From the NCBI GenBank assembly GCA_964480475.1, contig CAYZPW010000076.1, forward strand, positions 1 to 17,846: 17,846 nt of DNA, written 5' to 3'. The DNA comes from CAYZPW01 sp964480475. Its GTDB lineage: Bacteria > B130-G9. Below the pieces are notes generated by a model. That model was not told where the DNA came from and searched no databases. It was given only the letters and a program-made list of their open reading frames with translations. Positions 1-7,100 of this stretch are shown here, in pieces; the first letter of the stretch is position 1; the number at the start of each line of letters is the position of its first letter. A program made the position numbers and the translations under genes.

Positions 1-765
1 ATCTGGGACAACACCATGACTGGGAGCGCGGAGAGCATCTACTGCGATGGCTACTGCAAGCCCGAGCTCGAAAGCTGTATCGTCTGGGGCGGTGATGACG
101 GAATGGCCGCGCTCTATGAAAGCGAGGTCTTGGCGTCGCATTCCTGTCTCTTCGGCGGTCACACCGGGCCAGGAACAGGCAATATCGATCAGGACCCTCG
201 GTTCGCGAGCGCCACTGACTCGGGAGGCGAGTATTACCTCTGCGCTCAAGCAGCTAAACAGACGGAAGACAGCCCGTGTATCGATACCGGATTGGGCCTG
301 GCTGAAGAGGCGCGCGGTGGTCTTTCATTCCGCACCACTCGAACCGACAATGAGCTCGACAGGGACGAAATCGATATGGGATATCACTATCCCGCAAGGA
401 CGGCGAACATCAGCTGCTACCTCAACGCATCGAATTATCGTGTTGGCGCCCTGCTCGATCTTTCCGTTCGCGTGGCAAATCCGGACGACGAGGCCAAGAC
501 CGCGGATGTTTACGTCGCTATCCTGATGCCCACGGGACATATCTTCTGCCTCGGCGATGCGGGGCTCGTGGCCGGATTGGCCGCCTGGAAAGCTAACTAT
601 GAGATGCCGGCTGGTTACCTCTTTGGCCCTGTGAGCGTACTGCAAGTGCAGGTCCCATACGGCTGTCCGGCCGGAACGTATCTGGCGGCCGGGGCGCTCT
701 TTTTGCCCGGCAGCATGACTGAGATCAGCGAAATAAGCTTGGTCGACTTCGAGATATTGCAGTAG
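1..765 (+). CDS. Secreted parallel beta-helix protein, C-terminal part (5' truncated)
   Basis: The frame is open from base 1 to the TAG at 763-765, so this is the last 254 residues of a longer protein; the ATG at 16 is probably internal. About residues 8-130 resemble the end of a right-handed parallel beta-helix domain: a GNIDQDPRF motif, then SPCIDTG, then DNELDRDEIDMGYHYP. This matches the common pattern of a 'GNId.DPlF' step, a 'SPCIDaG' step and a terminal 'DiGyhY' step in exported polysaccharide-binding or lyase-like proteins. About residues 131-254 form a separate hydrophobic, beta-rich module, probably an Ig-like sandwich. No enzymatic residues are identifiable. The gene converges on the secretin gene and may be a passenger of that machine, but only adjacency suggests this. 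The exported beta-helix call is fairly firm; the function is unknown. Confidence 0.75.
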   Translation: MWDNTMTGSAESIYCDGYCKPELESCIVWGGDDGMAALYESEVLASHSCLFGGHTGPGTGNIDQDPRFASATDSGGEYYLCAQAAKQTEDSPCIDTGLGLAEEARGGLSFRTTRTDNELDRDEIDMGYHYPARTANISCYLNASNYRVGALLDLSVRVANPDDEAKTADVYVAILMPTGHIFCLGDAGLVAGLAAWKANYEMPAGYLFGPVSVLQVQVPYGCPAGTYLAAGALFLPGSMTEISEISLVDFEILQ

Positions 766-1010
766 CAGCACAAGCCCATTGAGCCTGTCCCATAAGTGCG
801 CTTGTGTAGGGGCGCGGTCTCAGACCCGCCCGCCTACATGAATCCCTGCGGATACGAGGCATCTTATGCGACCATCAATTCGAACGGGCGGGTCAGAGAC
901 CACGCCCCTACGCGCCGTTCGGCCTATTGTGACCCAGCCTCCGTGAGCCGTCCCCCAGCGCCGTCCGCACTGACGACAAGCTAGCTATCCCAGAGCCGAG
1001 GCGCTTCCCC
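766..1010. other. Convergent intergenic region carrying a palindromic repeat element
   Basis: This gap lies between the stop of the beta-helix gene (+) and the stop of the secretin gene (-). Its main content is the inverted repeat at 806-911. I see no convincing open frame; the 62-codon frame at 796-984 runs straight through the repeat and has no clear ribosome binding site. The palindrome could act as a terminator or transcript stabiliser for both converging genes, although no long T-run follows it. Confidence 0.6.
806..911. repeat. Dispersed palindromic element, copy A (REPIN/MITE-like)
   Basis: The arm at 806-832 (begins GTAGGGGCGCGGTCTC) and the reverse complement of 885-911 match at 25 of 27 positions, separated by a 52-nt spacer. 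Each arm is also an imperfect palindrome, for example GGTCT-C-AGACC at 816-826. Bases 807-832 are identical over 26 nt to the reverse complement of 16118-16143 in copy B. The 52-nt spacer also resembles the reverse complement of copy B's 52-nt spacer (28 of 52 ungapped positions). This architecture is like a REPIN or small non-autonomous element. No transposase is in the window. Confidence 0.85.
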
Positions 1011-2507
1011 TTACTTAGGTATAGCTGGCAGCCCCACTGGTCTTGACGCTCTGGTGAGGCAGCTGGCCTTATCGGCCTCCGCGAAATCGATGATATTCGT
1101 GTCAGTAAGGATGTGCGGCGTTACGAACATGACCAGCTCCTTCTTTGTCGTCGTGCGCCTCGTCATACGGAAGAGCTGGCCTATGTATGGGATGTCGCCG
1201 ATAATGGGGACCTTATACGTAAGCTCATTAGCATCATCGAACAAGAAACCGCCGATCACGATTGTGCGGCCATCTCTGGTCCTTGCGTAGATCTCGCCTT
1301 CTCTCCGGTTGGTCTGTGGTTCCCCACCTACCGTGCCAGTGACCGTCTCGATGTCCGGCTTAATCGCCATCGTTACGTAACCATCAGGCGATATCTCCGG
1401 CCTTATCTCGATCCTTGTCCCAACCTCACGCCACGCAACAGTCGGTCTGTACTCTGTGTAAGCCACACCAAGTGGGTTTATATCAGTGATCTTGACGTAT
1501 TCGGTGTATGGGATATTGTCGTAAATATCGAATTTCGATGTCTCCCGGTCCATTGCGACAACCTTAGGACAGGCAATCATCTGCACGTCCCCCTGCTGAG
1601 CAAGGGCCGTCAACAGCATACTCACGTGGTCGTTTCCGAGGCCTGCATAGAGAATCTGACCTTCCATATAACCAGTCAGGAACGTCATCGCATGACCCTT
1701 CAAGTCAGACCAACCAGACAAATCGATGTCAGGAAAACTCCAGTCAATCCCTAGCTCGTGCTGATCGTCGAGCTTCACCTCGAACAACTCGACCTCAATC
1801 TCCACCTGGGGAGGCTTGACATCGATCGCCCTTATGTATTCCTCGACGTAATTCGAGACTGCCGGGTCGCAGTTTATCAGCGTCAGGGTCCGAGAGGGAT
1901 CATCCGTCAAGACCAGACCCCGACCCGCGATGATGGCCTCGACTTGCGACCTAACATCAGGCAGCGGCGCCTGGTTTATCCTGAAAAGCCTTATCGGCTC
2001 ACCCCTGTTGATGATCAGGAACTTGTTATCTATGCGCCACGAATAACCAAAATTACGAAGGACAACGTCGAATATCTCCTCGAGCGTTACGCTAGAGACG
2101 TCTAGGGTAATCTCGCCCTCGAGGCGCCGCGGGATGATCACGTTCAAGCCCTTGCCCTTGACGAGCGTCTGCACAACGTCGTGAAGCTGCGCATCCTGAA
2201 CCTTGATGTCGAACCGCTGCTGGAGAATATACGGCACAGGCGACTCAGGAGCGTCAGCCAAGGAAAGCGCCTCTGAAACTTCGACCAAATCGAGGTTCTC
2301 CAAAACGGTCACGTCCTCGAGCGCCGAATCTTCCGGCTCGATAGTTTCCTCGACCACCGGGGCCGGTTCTACCTCAGCCTCGGTCTCGTCAGCGGCAGGT
2401 CCCGGCACGGGTGAACGCACCGTGGCGCATCCTGAAAGCAGAGCAAGCATTACCACAAGAGAAAGCACGGCGATTGAACTCGCCCCTTCTATCCATCCGT
2501 TCCTCAC
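1011..2507 (-). CDS. gspD: Outer-membrane secretin with lipoprotein signal (GspD/PilQ family)
   Basis: Forms the outer-membrane gated channel of a type II secretion or type IV pilus-like machine. I chose the GTG at 2507 because GGGAGG (2513-2518) lies 5 nt upstream and translation then begins with a normal signal: MRNGW, a hydrophobic stretch, and the lipobox LLSGC with Cys27. The frame also opens at a GTG at 2546, which would bury this signal. In the 498-residue product, an acidic Pro/Glu linker covers about 30-90, an STN/N0-like domain about 97-168, an N1-like domain about 172-232, and the secretin barrel about 236-470. The barrel ends in the family signature VPIIGDIPYIGQLF (433-446), followed by KKELVMFVTPHIL. 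Ala follows the lipid Cys, consistent with outer-membrane sorting. Lipoprotein secretins such as BfpB and TcpC are known but are a minority. It is the last gene of the locus. Confidence 0.93.
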   Translation of the reverse strand: MRNGWIEGASSIAVLSLVVMLALLSGCATVRSPVPGPAADETEAEVEPAPVVEETIEPEDSALEDVTVLENLDLVEVSEALSLADAPESPVPYILQQRFDIKVQDAQLHDVVQTLVKGKGLNVIIPRRLEGEITLDVSSVTLEEIFDVVLRNFGYSWRIDNKFLIINRGEPIRLFRINQAPLPDVRSQVEAIIAGRGLVLTDDPSRTLTLINCDPAVSNYVEEYIRAIDVKPPQVEIEVELFEVKLDDQHELGIDWSFPDIDLSGWSDLKGHAMTFLTGYMEGQILYAGLGNDHVSMLLTALAQQGDVQMIACPKVVAMDRETSKFDIYDNIPYTEYVKITDINPLGVAYTEYRPTVAWREVGTRIEIRPEISPDGYVTMAIKPDIETVTGTVGGEPQTNRREGEIYARTRDGRTIVIGGFLFDDANELTYKVPIIGDIPYIGQLFRMTRRTTTKKELVMFVTPHILTDTNIIDFAEADKASCLTRASRPVGLPAIPK

Positions 2508-2656
2508 ATCAGCCTCCCGTATAAAAAGAATCCTATATTCTATCACGCCCCTGTCTTTGGGCGCTTATTCTTACCATGTTACGTAAGCCCTGAAGCCATC
2601 AAGGCATTTCAACCAGACGGCGCTTCTTATCTTGACCAAAGAGCAATCATGGGGGA

Positions 2657-3694
2657 TTATGACTTCTCAGATTCCTTTGCACCCCCATAGTGTGGACTCC
2701 ACGTTGACTCACTCCCCAGCGGGATGTCGTAATCTAGATTGACCAGCAGATTGCGAATTGTTACGAAATCAGGACTTATCTTTACAATCCTGATGTGCTG
2801 TATAGAAGCTTGAACTTCTGCGCGCCGTCCGCGTGCGGGCCGCTGAACGTAGGCGCCGGAACCTGCGCCGGACTGGTCCTCCCCTACGTAAAACCAGGAC
2901 AATGCAACGAGAGCATCAATCCCCGGCTCTTCCGTAGCGCTCTTCTGAATGACGGCCAACTCGATTTCATCCCCATTCTCCACGACCCACTTCATCCAGC
3001 CGCCGGAGAGCCTGCGACAAGCAATGACAGCGTTTGAACGATCCCCACCATACATTATCACAGGAACAGTTAGGTCCGGCCTAGCCCTAACGTATAAGAT
3101 GTTCCTTTGTGCCTCTTGCGCGCTCGCCTCCTCCTTCTTACGAAGAGCGGCATTTACCGTAGTGATCTCCTCGAAGTCTTCGTGGCCCTCCGGAATCACA
3201 AGGTCTGTCACATAGGGATTATAGCCTTCCTTCCTCAGCTCCAGCACATACCGTCCCGGTGGGAAGCTGACCGGCATGAGATAGTCAGTATGGACGCCCA
3301 CAGGGATCCCGTTGATCAGTATCTCGGCCCCGCTCGGCCGTGACCTTATGAATACCTTGCCCAAGCCCTCATACTTGCGCTGGAAGGGGGACCTAGATGT
3401 GTCTCTTTGGGCCGCGGCAAGCTCGGCGATCCAGCCGGCTTCGGGGGCCCCCGCTTCTACCATAGCAGCCCCGGAAACCTCCTCGACGCCCGGCGCCGCC
3501 GGCGCCAGACCAAGGCCACGAGAAGGAGCCTCGACATCCAGCTCCGGTGCAACCTCCTCTACCAAAGCCGGTGCAGCCTCCTCGCTCGGCCCTCCCCGCG
3601 AAAACCTGTCTGCGAGACTTGGGACCAAATAGAACGCCAGAACCGCCAGCGCCAGGACCAGAAGCACTATCATAACCCATTTATTCTTGAGCAA
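2657..3694 (-). CDS. Membrane-anchored PEGA-domain protein of the secretion locus
   Basis: A 345-residue protein starting at TTG, with GGGAGG 8 nt upstream. Residues 5-25 form one N-terminal membrane segment (about MVIVLLVLALAVLAFYLV in character), so the rest should be periplasmic. About 33-95 is a Pro/Ala/Glu-rich linker. About 112-187 is a PEGA domain: GKVFIRSRPSGAEILINGIPVG, then FPPGRYVLELRKEGY. About 198-275 is an unrecognised region containing GGWMKWVVENGDEIELAV, and about 296-325 ends with IRIVKISPDFVTIRN. PEGA domains are carbohydrate- or surface-associated beta modules. The gene sits between pilO and the secretin, the slot usually filled by pilP or gspC. The topology (one N-terminal anchor, flexible linker, C-terminal beta module) also matches those proteins. 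A linking role is inferred; the PEGA assignment itself is well supported. Confidence 0.82.
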   Translation of the reverse strand: MLKNKWVMIVLLVLALAVLAFYLVPSLADRFSRGGPSEEAAPALVEEVAPELDVEAPSRGLGLAPAAPGVEEVSGAAMVEAGAPEAGWIAELAAAQRDTSRSPFQRKYEGLGKVFIRSRPSGAEILINGIPVGVHTDYLMPVSFPPGRYVLELRKEGYNPYVTDLVIPEGHEDFEEITTVNAALRKKEEASAQEAQRNILYVRARPDLTVPVIMYGGDRSNAVIACRRLSGGWMKWVVENGDEIELAVIQKSATEEPGIDALVALSWFYVGEDQSGAGSGAYVQRPARGRRAEVQASIQHIRIVKISPDFVTIRNLLVNLDYDIPLGSESTWSPHYGGAKESEKS

Positions 3695-3766
3695 TCTCTA
3701 TACCTCCCAGACTATGAAGGCCCAACTCCTCTGGATCAAAGGTCGTTTTCGCGTGAAACTCGGACA

Positions 3767-4414
3767 TCAAAACTCCTCGCTCGGAGCTTCTGCGCCCGGC
3801 GAAGGAACCGCCTCGCCCGACTCCTTCAGCTGATATGTCTCAAGCTCCATTCTCACACGTATCCCCGGGACATCCAGCTCGCCCAGGCTCTCGGCGAGGG
3901 TCATCCGATCAGCCTGCACCCACTTGATGTTCACAAGCCTATCAAGATAGCCCAGACCCTCAATGAACCCAATCAGGTCCTTGAACCTACAGTAAAGATC
4001 GTCGATGCGAATCGGTATAACATAAAAAGTAAGGTCGCTCCCTGGCAAAGTGTGGGGATAGCTCTCGAGCGGCCGCATCGGCAGCTGATTGATGCTGGCT
4101 CGCTGGGCGGTCGAGGCAAACTGCTCCAACACGGTTGGAAGGTTGTAAGTATCAGGGACCTTAAGCATCAGGACCTTGGCCTCCTCCTTCATCCTCGCCA
4201 GGAGCAGCTTCTTTTCCGGAAGGTGCGAAAGGTGTTCTTTTGCCTTTACTATCTTCGCCTGCTCTCGCTCTGTCATTATATTCAGCTCGCTCGTCTCCTT
4301 GATGATCGGATTGAATAATACGAGATATACAACCACGAGCAAGACTACGGCGCTGCCAGCAACAATCCCAATCCTGGCGCCCGCCGGAAGCTCCCTAAAC
4401 CGTCCTAATGCCAT
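3767..4414 (-). CDS. pilO: PilO-like inner-membrane assembly protein
   Basis: A 215-residue protein from an ATG at 4414, with GGGG about 9 nt upstream. It has a short cytoplasmic N-terminus, one membrane segment (about 14-35), a charged coiled-coil stretch (about 40-84), and a periplasmic domain (about 88-197) that begins VPDTYNLPTVLEQFASTA, typical of the PilO/GspM ferredoxin-like fold. The tail is Pro/Glu-rich. In type IV pilus systems PilO pairs with PilN through coiled coils and periplasmic domains, linking the cytoplasmic PilM to the outer-membrane complex. Its position directly after the pilMN fusion (26-nt gap) supports this. Sequence conservation in the family is low, so the call rests on architecture and position. 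Confidence 0.85.
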   Translation of the reverse strand: MALGRFRELPAGARIGIVAGSAVVLLVVVYLVLFNPIIKETSELNIMTEREQAKIVKAKEHLSHLPEKKLLLARMKEEAKVLMLKVPDTYNLPTVLEQFASTAQRASINQLPMRPLESYPHTLPGSDLTFYVIPIRIDDLYCRFKDLIGFIEGLGYLDRLVNIKWVQADRMTLAESLGELDVPGIRVRMELETYQLKESGEAVPSPGAEAPSEEF

Positions 4415-4440
4415 ATCAAACTACCCCGTTAATCATCATG

Positions 4441-6222
4441 CTAGCCTCTCCTTCGGACCATATCCCAATATTCCTGCCCCTCCAGCTTGCAGAATATCTT
4501 GAACTTCTGCTTGTAAGTGCCAGGAACTACATCAGAATAGATCGTCGTCAGCGCCTCGGTAAGCAACCTATCCGGGCCCTTTGCGCCCTTCGTGGAAGTC
4601 AAAACCGGCTCGCCTGCGACCCGTTCGACCGTATCCTTGCTTGGCTGCAAATACACGTCCTCAAAAAGCGGTGACTCTTGAAGCCTATCCAAAAACCTCG
4701 TGACTCTCTCCTGAAGGGCCACCTGCGAATCGTCGTAGGCATAGCCCTCGATGAGAGCCTCCCACTTGGCTTCGCTCTCCACGCTTGGCCCCGAAACACC
4801 TCCCCTGCGGCGGCGACGTGTCCCGGCCCCCTGGCCCGCACGGTTGATCGTCAAACTCTCAAGGTGCATGTTCTCCGAGACAAGCGTTCCTACATTCGCG
4901 TAGATATCGGCCCAGAGCGGCTCATTCTTCGTTAGCTTCGCAAGAAGCTCAGAATAACTCTGGAACCTCGCTATCTGCGCGTTCACACCCCTGAGTTCCT
5001 CCAGGCCAGGTTTCAGCTCGTCATACCTCGCCTTTTCGACCTCGTATCTCTTTCTGGCGTCATCCAGCCGTGTGTTCAAGATCATGTAGGCCATGGCCAC
5101 AATCGCCAGAACGAAAACCACAAGCCCCGCATAGACAAACCGTTTGACGGCGACGAAGGCCTGCGCCTTTATCTCCGGTGGGACAAGGTTGATCCTAATC
5201 AGTTTGGGAGGATCAATGGCGAGCCCCGCACACGTCGCGAACCTGGGCGCAAGCGTCTCAAGCTCCGTCGCCTGAGCGCCTAGACTCTCAAGATTGGCGC
5301 CCTCCAGCGGATTGAAGAACTTTATCTCGACATCCTCAAGCCCCTCCGCCAAGAACTCGTCAACTCGCGGAAGACGGGTGCCCTCGCCCGAAACATAAAG
5401 TTTCTTTACGATATTTCCCCTGAACTGCTGCTTGTAATACAGGAAAGAACGCTTCAGCTCCGTCGCCACACGCTGCAAAGCGGGGATTTCCTCGATCGAG
5501 CTCGGACCACCCGCTACCCCAGGCCCGAAATCCATCTCGCCCTCTTCCTCGCCCTCCTCAAACGCCGCTTTCATGTCTTCGTAACCTGTGAAGATCTCCC
5601 TCTGGAAATAGAGCGTATTGGCCCCGAAGATGAACATCGTGCATATATCAGCCCTGATGTCTATTAGCGCGATCGCCTCGTCGCTTGACCAGGGCCCCGA
5701 ACGGGACAGCGCGGCATAAAGCCCGCTCGAAGACGTTGTGATCGCCGCAGGAAGGATACCAAAGGTCCTAAGAACGCCTATGTTCTCATAAACCAGGTCC
5801 CTGTTGACAGAAACGATCATAACCTGCTGCTTGTCCTGACCCCGCTCACGAACCATCCTCAAAAGCGAATAGTCGTAAATCAAGTCCTCTATCGGAACCG
5901 CAGCATCCTTGCGAACCTCGCGCTCGACTACCCCGGCTACCTCTTTACGAGGCATCGGTGGGAACGAGAGTATTCGCGTCCGAACCTCCCGACCTGAGAC
6001 CAGGCTCACTACGTTGTCGAACTTCTTCCTCGGCGGAAGACTCGCAATCGCCTCGGAAAGCGCCTCGGTTTGAGCTCTTAAGAGCTCCTCGGGCGAGGGC
6101 TTCTCCTTGAATTCCAGGTTCGAAACCCCGAAGGCCTTAACAGCAAGCTCCTTGCCCGGCTCGATCTCGATTACCTTGACCGAGCTAGCATCAACGTCGA
6201 TGCCGATTACAGTCTTTGCCAT
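4441..6222 (-). CDS. Fused PilM-PilN assembly protein (GspL-like architecture)
   Basis: A 593-residue protein from an ATG with GAGGT 8 nt upstream. Residues 1-343 are an actin-like PilM domain: it opens with VIGIDVDASSVKVIEI (phosphate-1-like motif) and contains ALIDIRADICTMFIF (about 185-199) and LYVSGEGTRLP (about 275-285). Residues 344-350 (INLVPPE) are the typical start of PilN, followed by a membrane segment (about 362-383), a coiled coil (about 385-430) and a periplasmic domain to the end. In most pilus loci PilM and PilN are separate; here no stop separates them, giving the cytoplasmic-TM-periplasmic layout of GspL. An acidic insertion, FEEGEEEGEMDFGPG (221-235), lies between lobes of the PilM part, and a GTRRRRRGG run lies in the periplasmic part. 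It should anchor the ATPase to the PilO/PEGA/secretin complex. Confidence 0.92.
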   Translation of the reverse strand: MAKTVIGIDVDASSVKVIEIEPGKELAVKAFGVSNLEFKEKPSPEELLRAQTEALSEAIASLPPRKKFDNVVSLVSGREVRTRILSFPPMPRKEVAGVVEREVRKDAAVPIEDLIYDYSLLRMVRERGQDKQQVMIVSVNRDLVYENIGVLRTFGILPAAITTSSSGLYAALSRSGPWSSDEAIALIDIRADICTMFIFGANTLYFQREIFTGYEDMKAAFEEGEEEGEMDFGPGVAGGPSSIEEIPALQRVATELKRSFLYYKQQFRGNIVKKLYVSGEGTRLPRVDEFLAEGLEDVEIKFFNPLEGANLESLGAQATELETLAPRFATCAGLAIDPPKLIRINLVPPEIKAQAFVAVKRFVYAGLVVFVLAIVAMAYMILNTRLDDARKRYEVEKARYDELKPGLEELRGVNAQIARFQSYSELLAKLTKNEPLWADIYANVGTLVSENMHLESLTINRAGQGAGTRRRRRGGVSGPSVESEAKWEALIEGYAYDDSQVALQERVTRFLDRLQESPLFEDVYLQPSKDTVERVAGEPVLTSTKGAKGPDRLLTEALTTIYSDVVPGTYKQKFKIFCKLEGQEYWDMVRRRG

Positions 6223-6241
6223 GTCGTATGACCTCGGTTAT

Positions 6242-6259
6242 TGCCCAAAGCCCTGGGCA
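6242..6259. other. Short hairpin between pseudopilin and pilMN genes
   Basis: TGCCCA (6242-6247) pairs perfectly with TGGGCA (6254-6259) around a 6-nt loop, in the 61-nt gap after the pseudopilin stop and before the pilMN ATG. No T-run follows on the minus strand, so it is unlikely to be a full terminator. It might slow decay of the upstream pseudopilin message, but a 6-bp stem is weak evidence. Confidence 0.35.
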
Positions 6260-6283
6260 TCACTCAATCAATGTCTATCTAAA

Positions 6284-7036
6284 CTACTTGTAGCCTTCAG
6301 TTGCAGCAACCGGAAACCAATAACTTCGCGCATAATCCGCCCCAGCTATCCAAAGAACTATATCGTCCCTATTGCCAGGGTATAGCTCGTCCTCTGACTT
6401 CATCTTCGGCGTGCTGCTCGGGGGCACGTTTGTATGTTTCTGGTCCCGCCCCTTGCTGGCGATAAACACGCGCGCCGCTTGAACTGGGACAGCCAAATAC
6501 CCAGAACCCTCCGCGCCCTGTGTGGGATTGTCCCCCGCAGGGTCCATGTAAACCACGTAGTAATCAGGATAGGAAACATACGCGTATTCCTGATCCCACG
6601 CATCGAAATAGAAACCCTTATCATTGTCGCTATCCGCTATGTACGGCCCGTTCCAACCCATACCAGCTGATGGATCGTAACCGGCCTCCGGCTCCGTGTA
6701 CGCATAGGCCTTGCCGCTGCTGTCGCACGGCAGCAAAAAGCCGCGATTCGTCTTTGTCGCCGCAAGCATCTTCAATCCAGAGAACGCCTGGCCGCTGCCA
6801 TCTGTCACCCACGTCGGCGGCCACTTGTTCACGTGCTCGTAATAACGCGTTATCGCGGTGCGGATATTCGCCATTTCGTCCCGAGTAGCTGCCTCATTCC
6901 CCTCGTCCAAGACGTTGAAAACAAGCGGCGTTATAATCCCGGCCAGAAGAGCTATAATCGCTATCACCACAACCATCTCGATTATGGTGAAGCCCCTTTC
7001 GCAACTATTTCGCAGCACAACCATGTATCCAATCAT
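6284..7036 (-). CDS. gspG: GspG-type pseudopilin 1 (long form)
   Basis: A 250-residue type IV pilin-like protein. Start: ATG at 7036 with GAGGTG 7 nt upstream. The leader MIGYMVVLRNSCERG ends in Gly15 and is followed by FTIIEMVVVIAIIALLAGI: the prepilin-peptidase site (G|F) with Glu at +5, then the hydrophobic N-terminal helix. The C-terminal part has the GspG-like GWNGPYI (128-134), FDAWDQEYAYVSYP (144-157), and RDDIVLWIAG near the end. The mature protein is about 235 residues, well above the roughly 130-140 of classical GspG, because of extra sequence around 75-125 and 158-215. It lies between the platform gene and pilMN. It should be part of a periplasmic pseudopilus or pilus. Confidence 0.9.
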   Translation of the reverse strand: MIGYMVVLRNSCERGFTIIEMVVVIAIIALLAGIITPLVFNVLDEGNEAATRDEMANIRTAITRYYEHVNKWPPTWVTDGSGQAFSGLKMLAATKTNRGFLLPCDSSGKAYAYTEPEAGYDPSAGMGWNGPYIADSDNDKGFYFDAWDQEYAYVSYPDYYVVYMDPAGDNPTQGAEGSGYLAVPVQAARVFIASKGRDQKHTNVPPSSTPKMKSEDELYPGNRDDIVLWIAGADYARSYWFPVAATEGYK

Positions 7037-7100
7037 CGGTCAACACCTCGCCTTTCTCTGCAAAATGCAGCGGCGCCCGACAACTAAGCCAAACTATTGT

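Noticed and set aside
325..771. A 148-codon minus-strand open frame opposite the beta-helix gene
   Set aside because: The plus-strand frame carries recognisable beta-helix motifs; the minus frame has none and appears to be a shadow of codon bias.
806..911. CRISPR array
   Set aside because: There are only two arms in inverted, not direct, orientation, no regular direct repeat-spacer series, and no cas genes.
796..984. Possible small gene of 62 codons
   Set aside because: It is translated mostly through the palindromic repeat element and has no clear ribosome binding site.
1113..1754. A 213-codon plus-strand frame opposite the secretin
   Set aside because: It is antisense to the conserved secretin domain and has no recognisable motifs.
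3407..4318. A 303-codon plus-strand open frame
   Set aside because: It lies antisense to pilO and the PEGA gene and crosses the gap between them. Its translation is Arg/Leu-rich without domain-like pattern, while the minus-strand frames have clear domains, ribosome binding sites and operon order.
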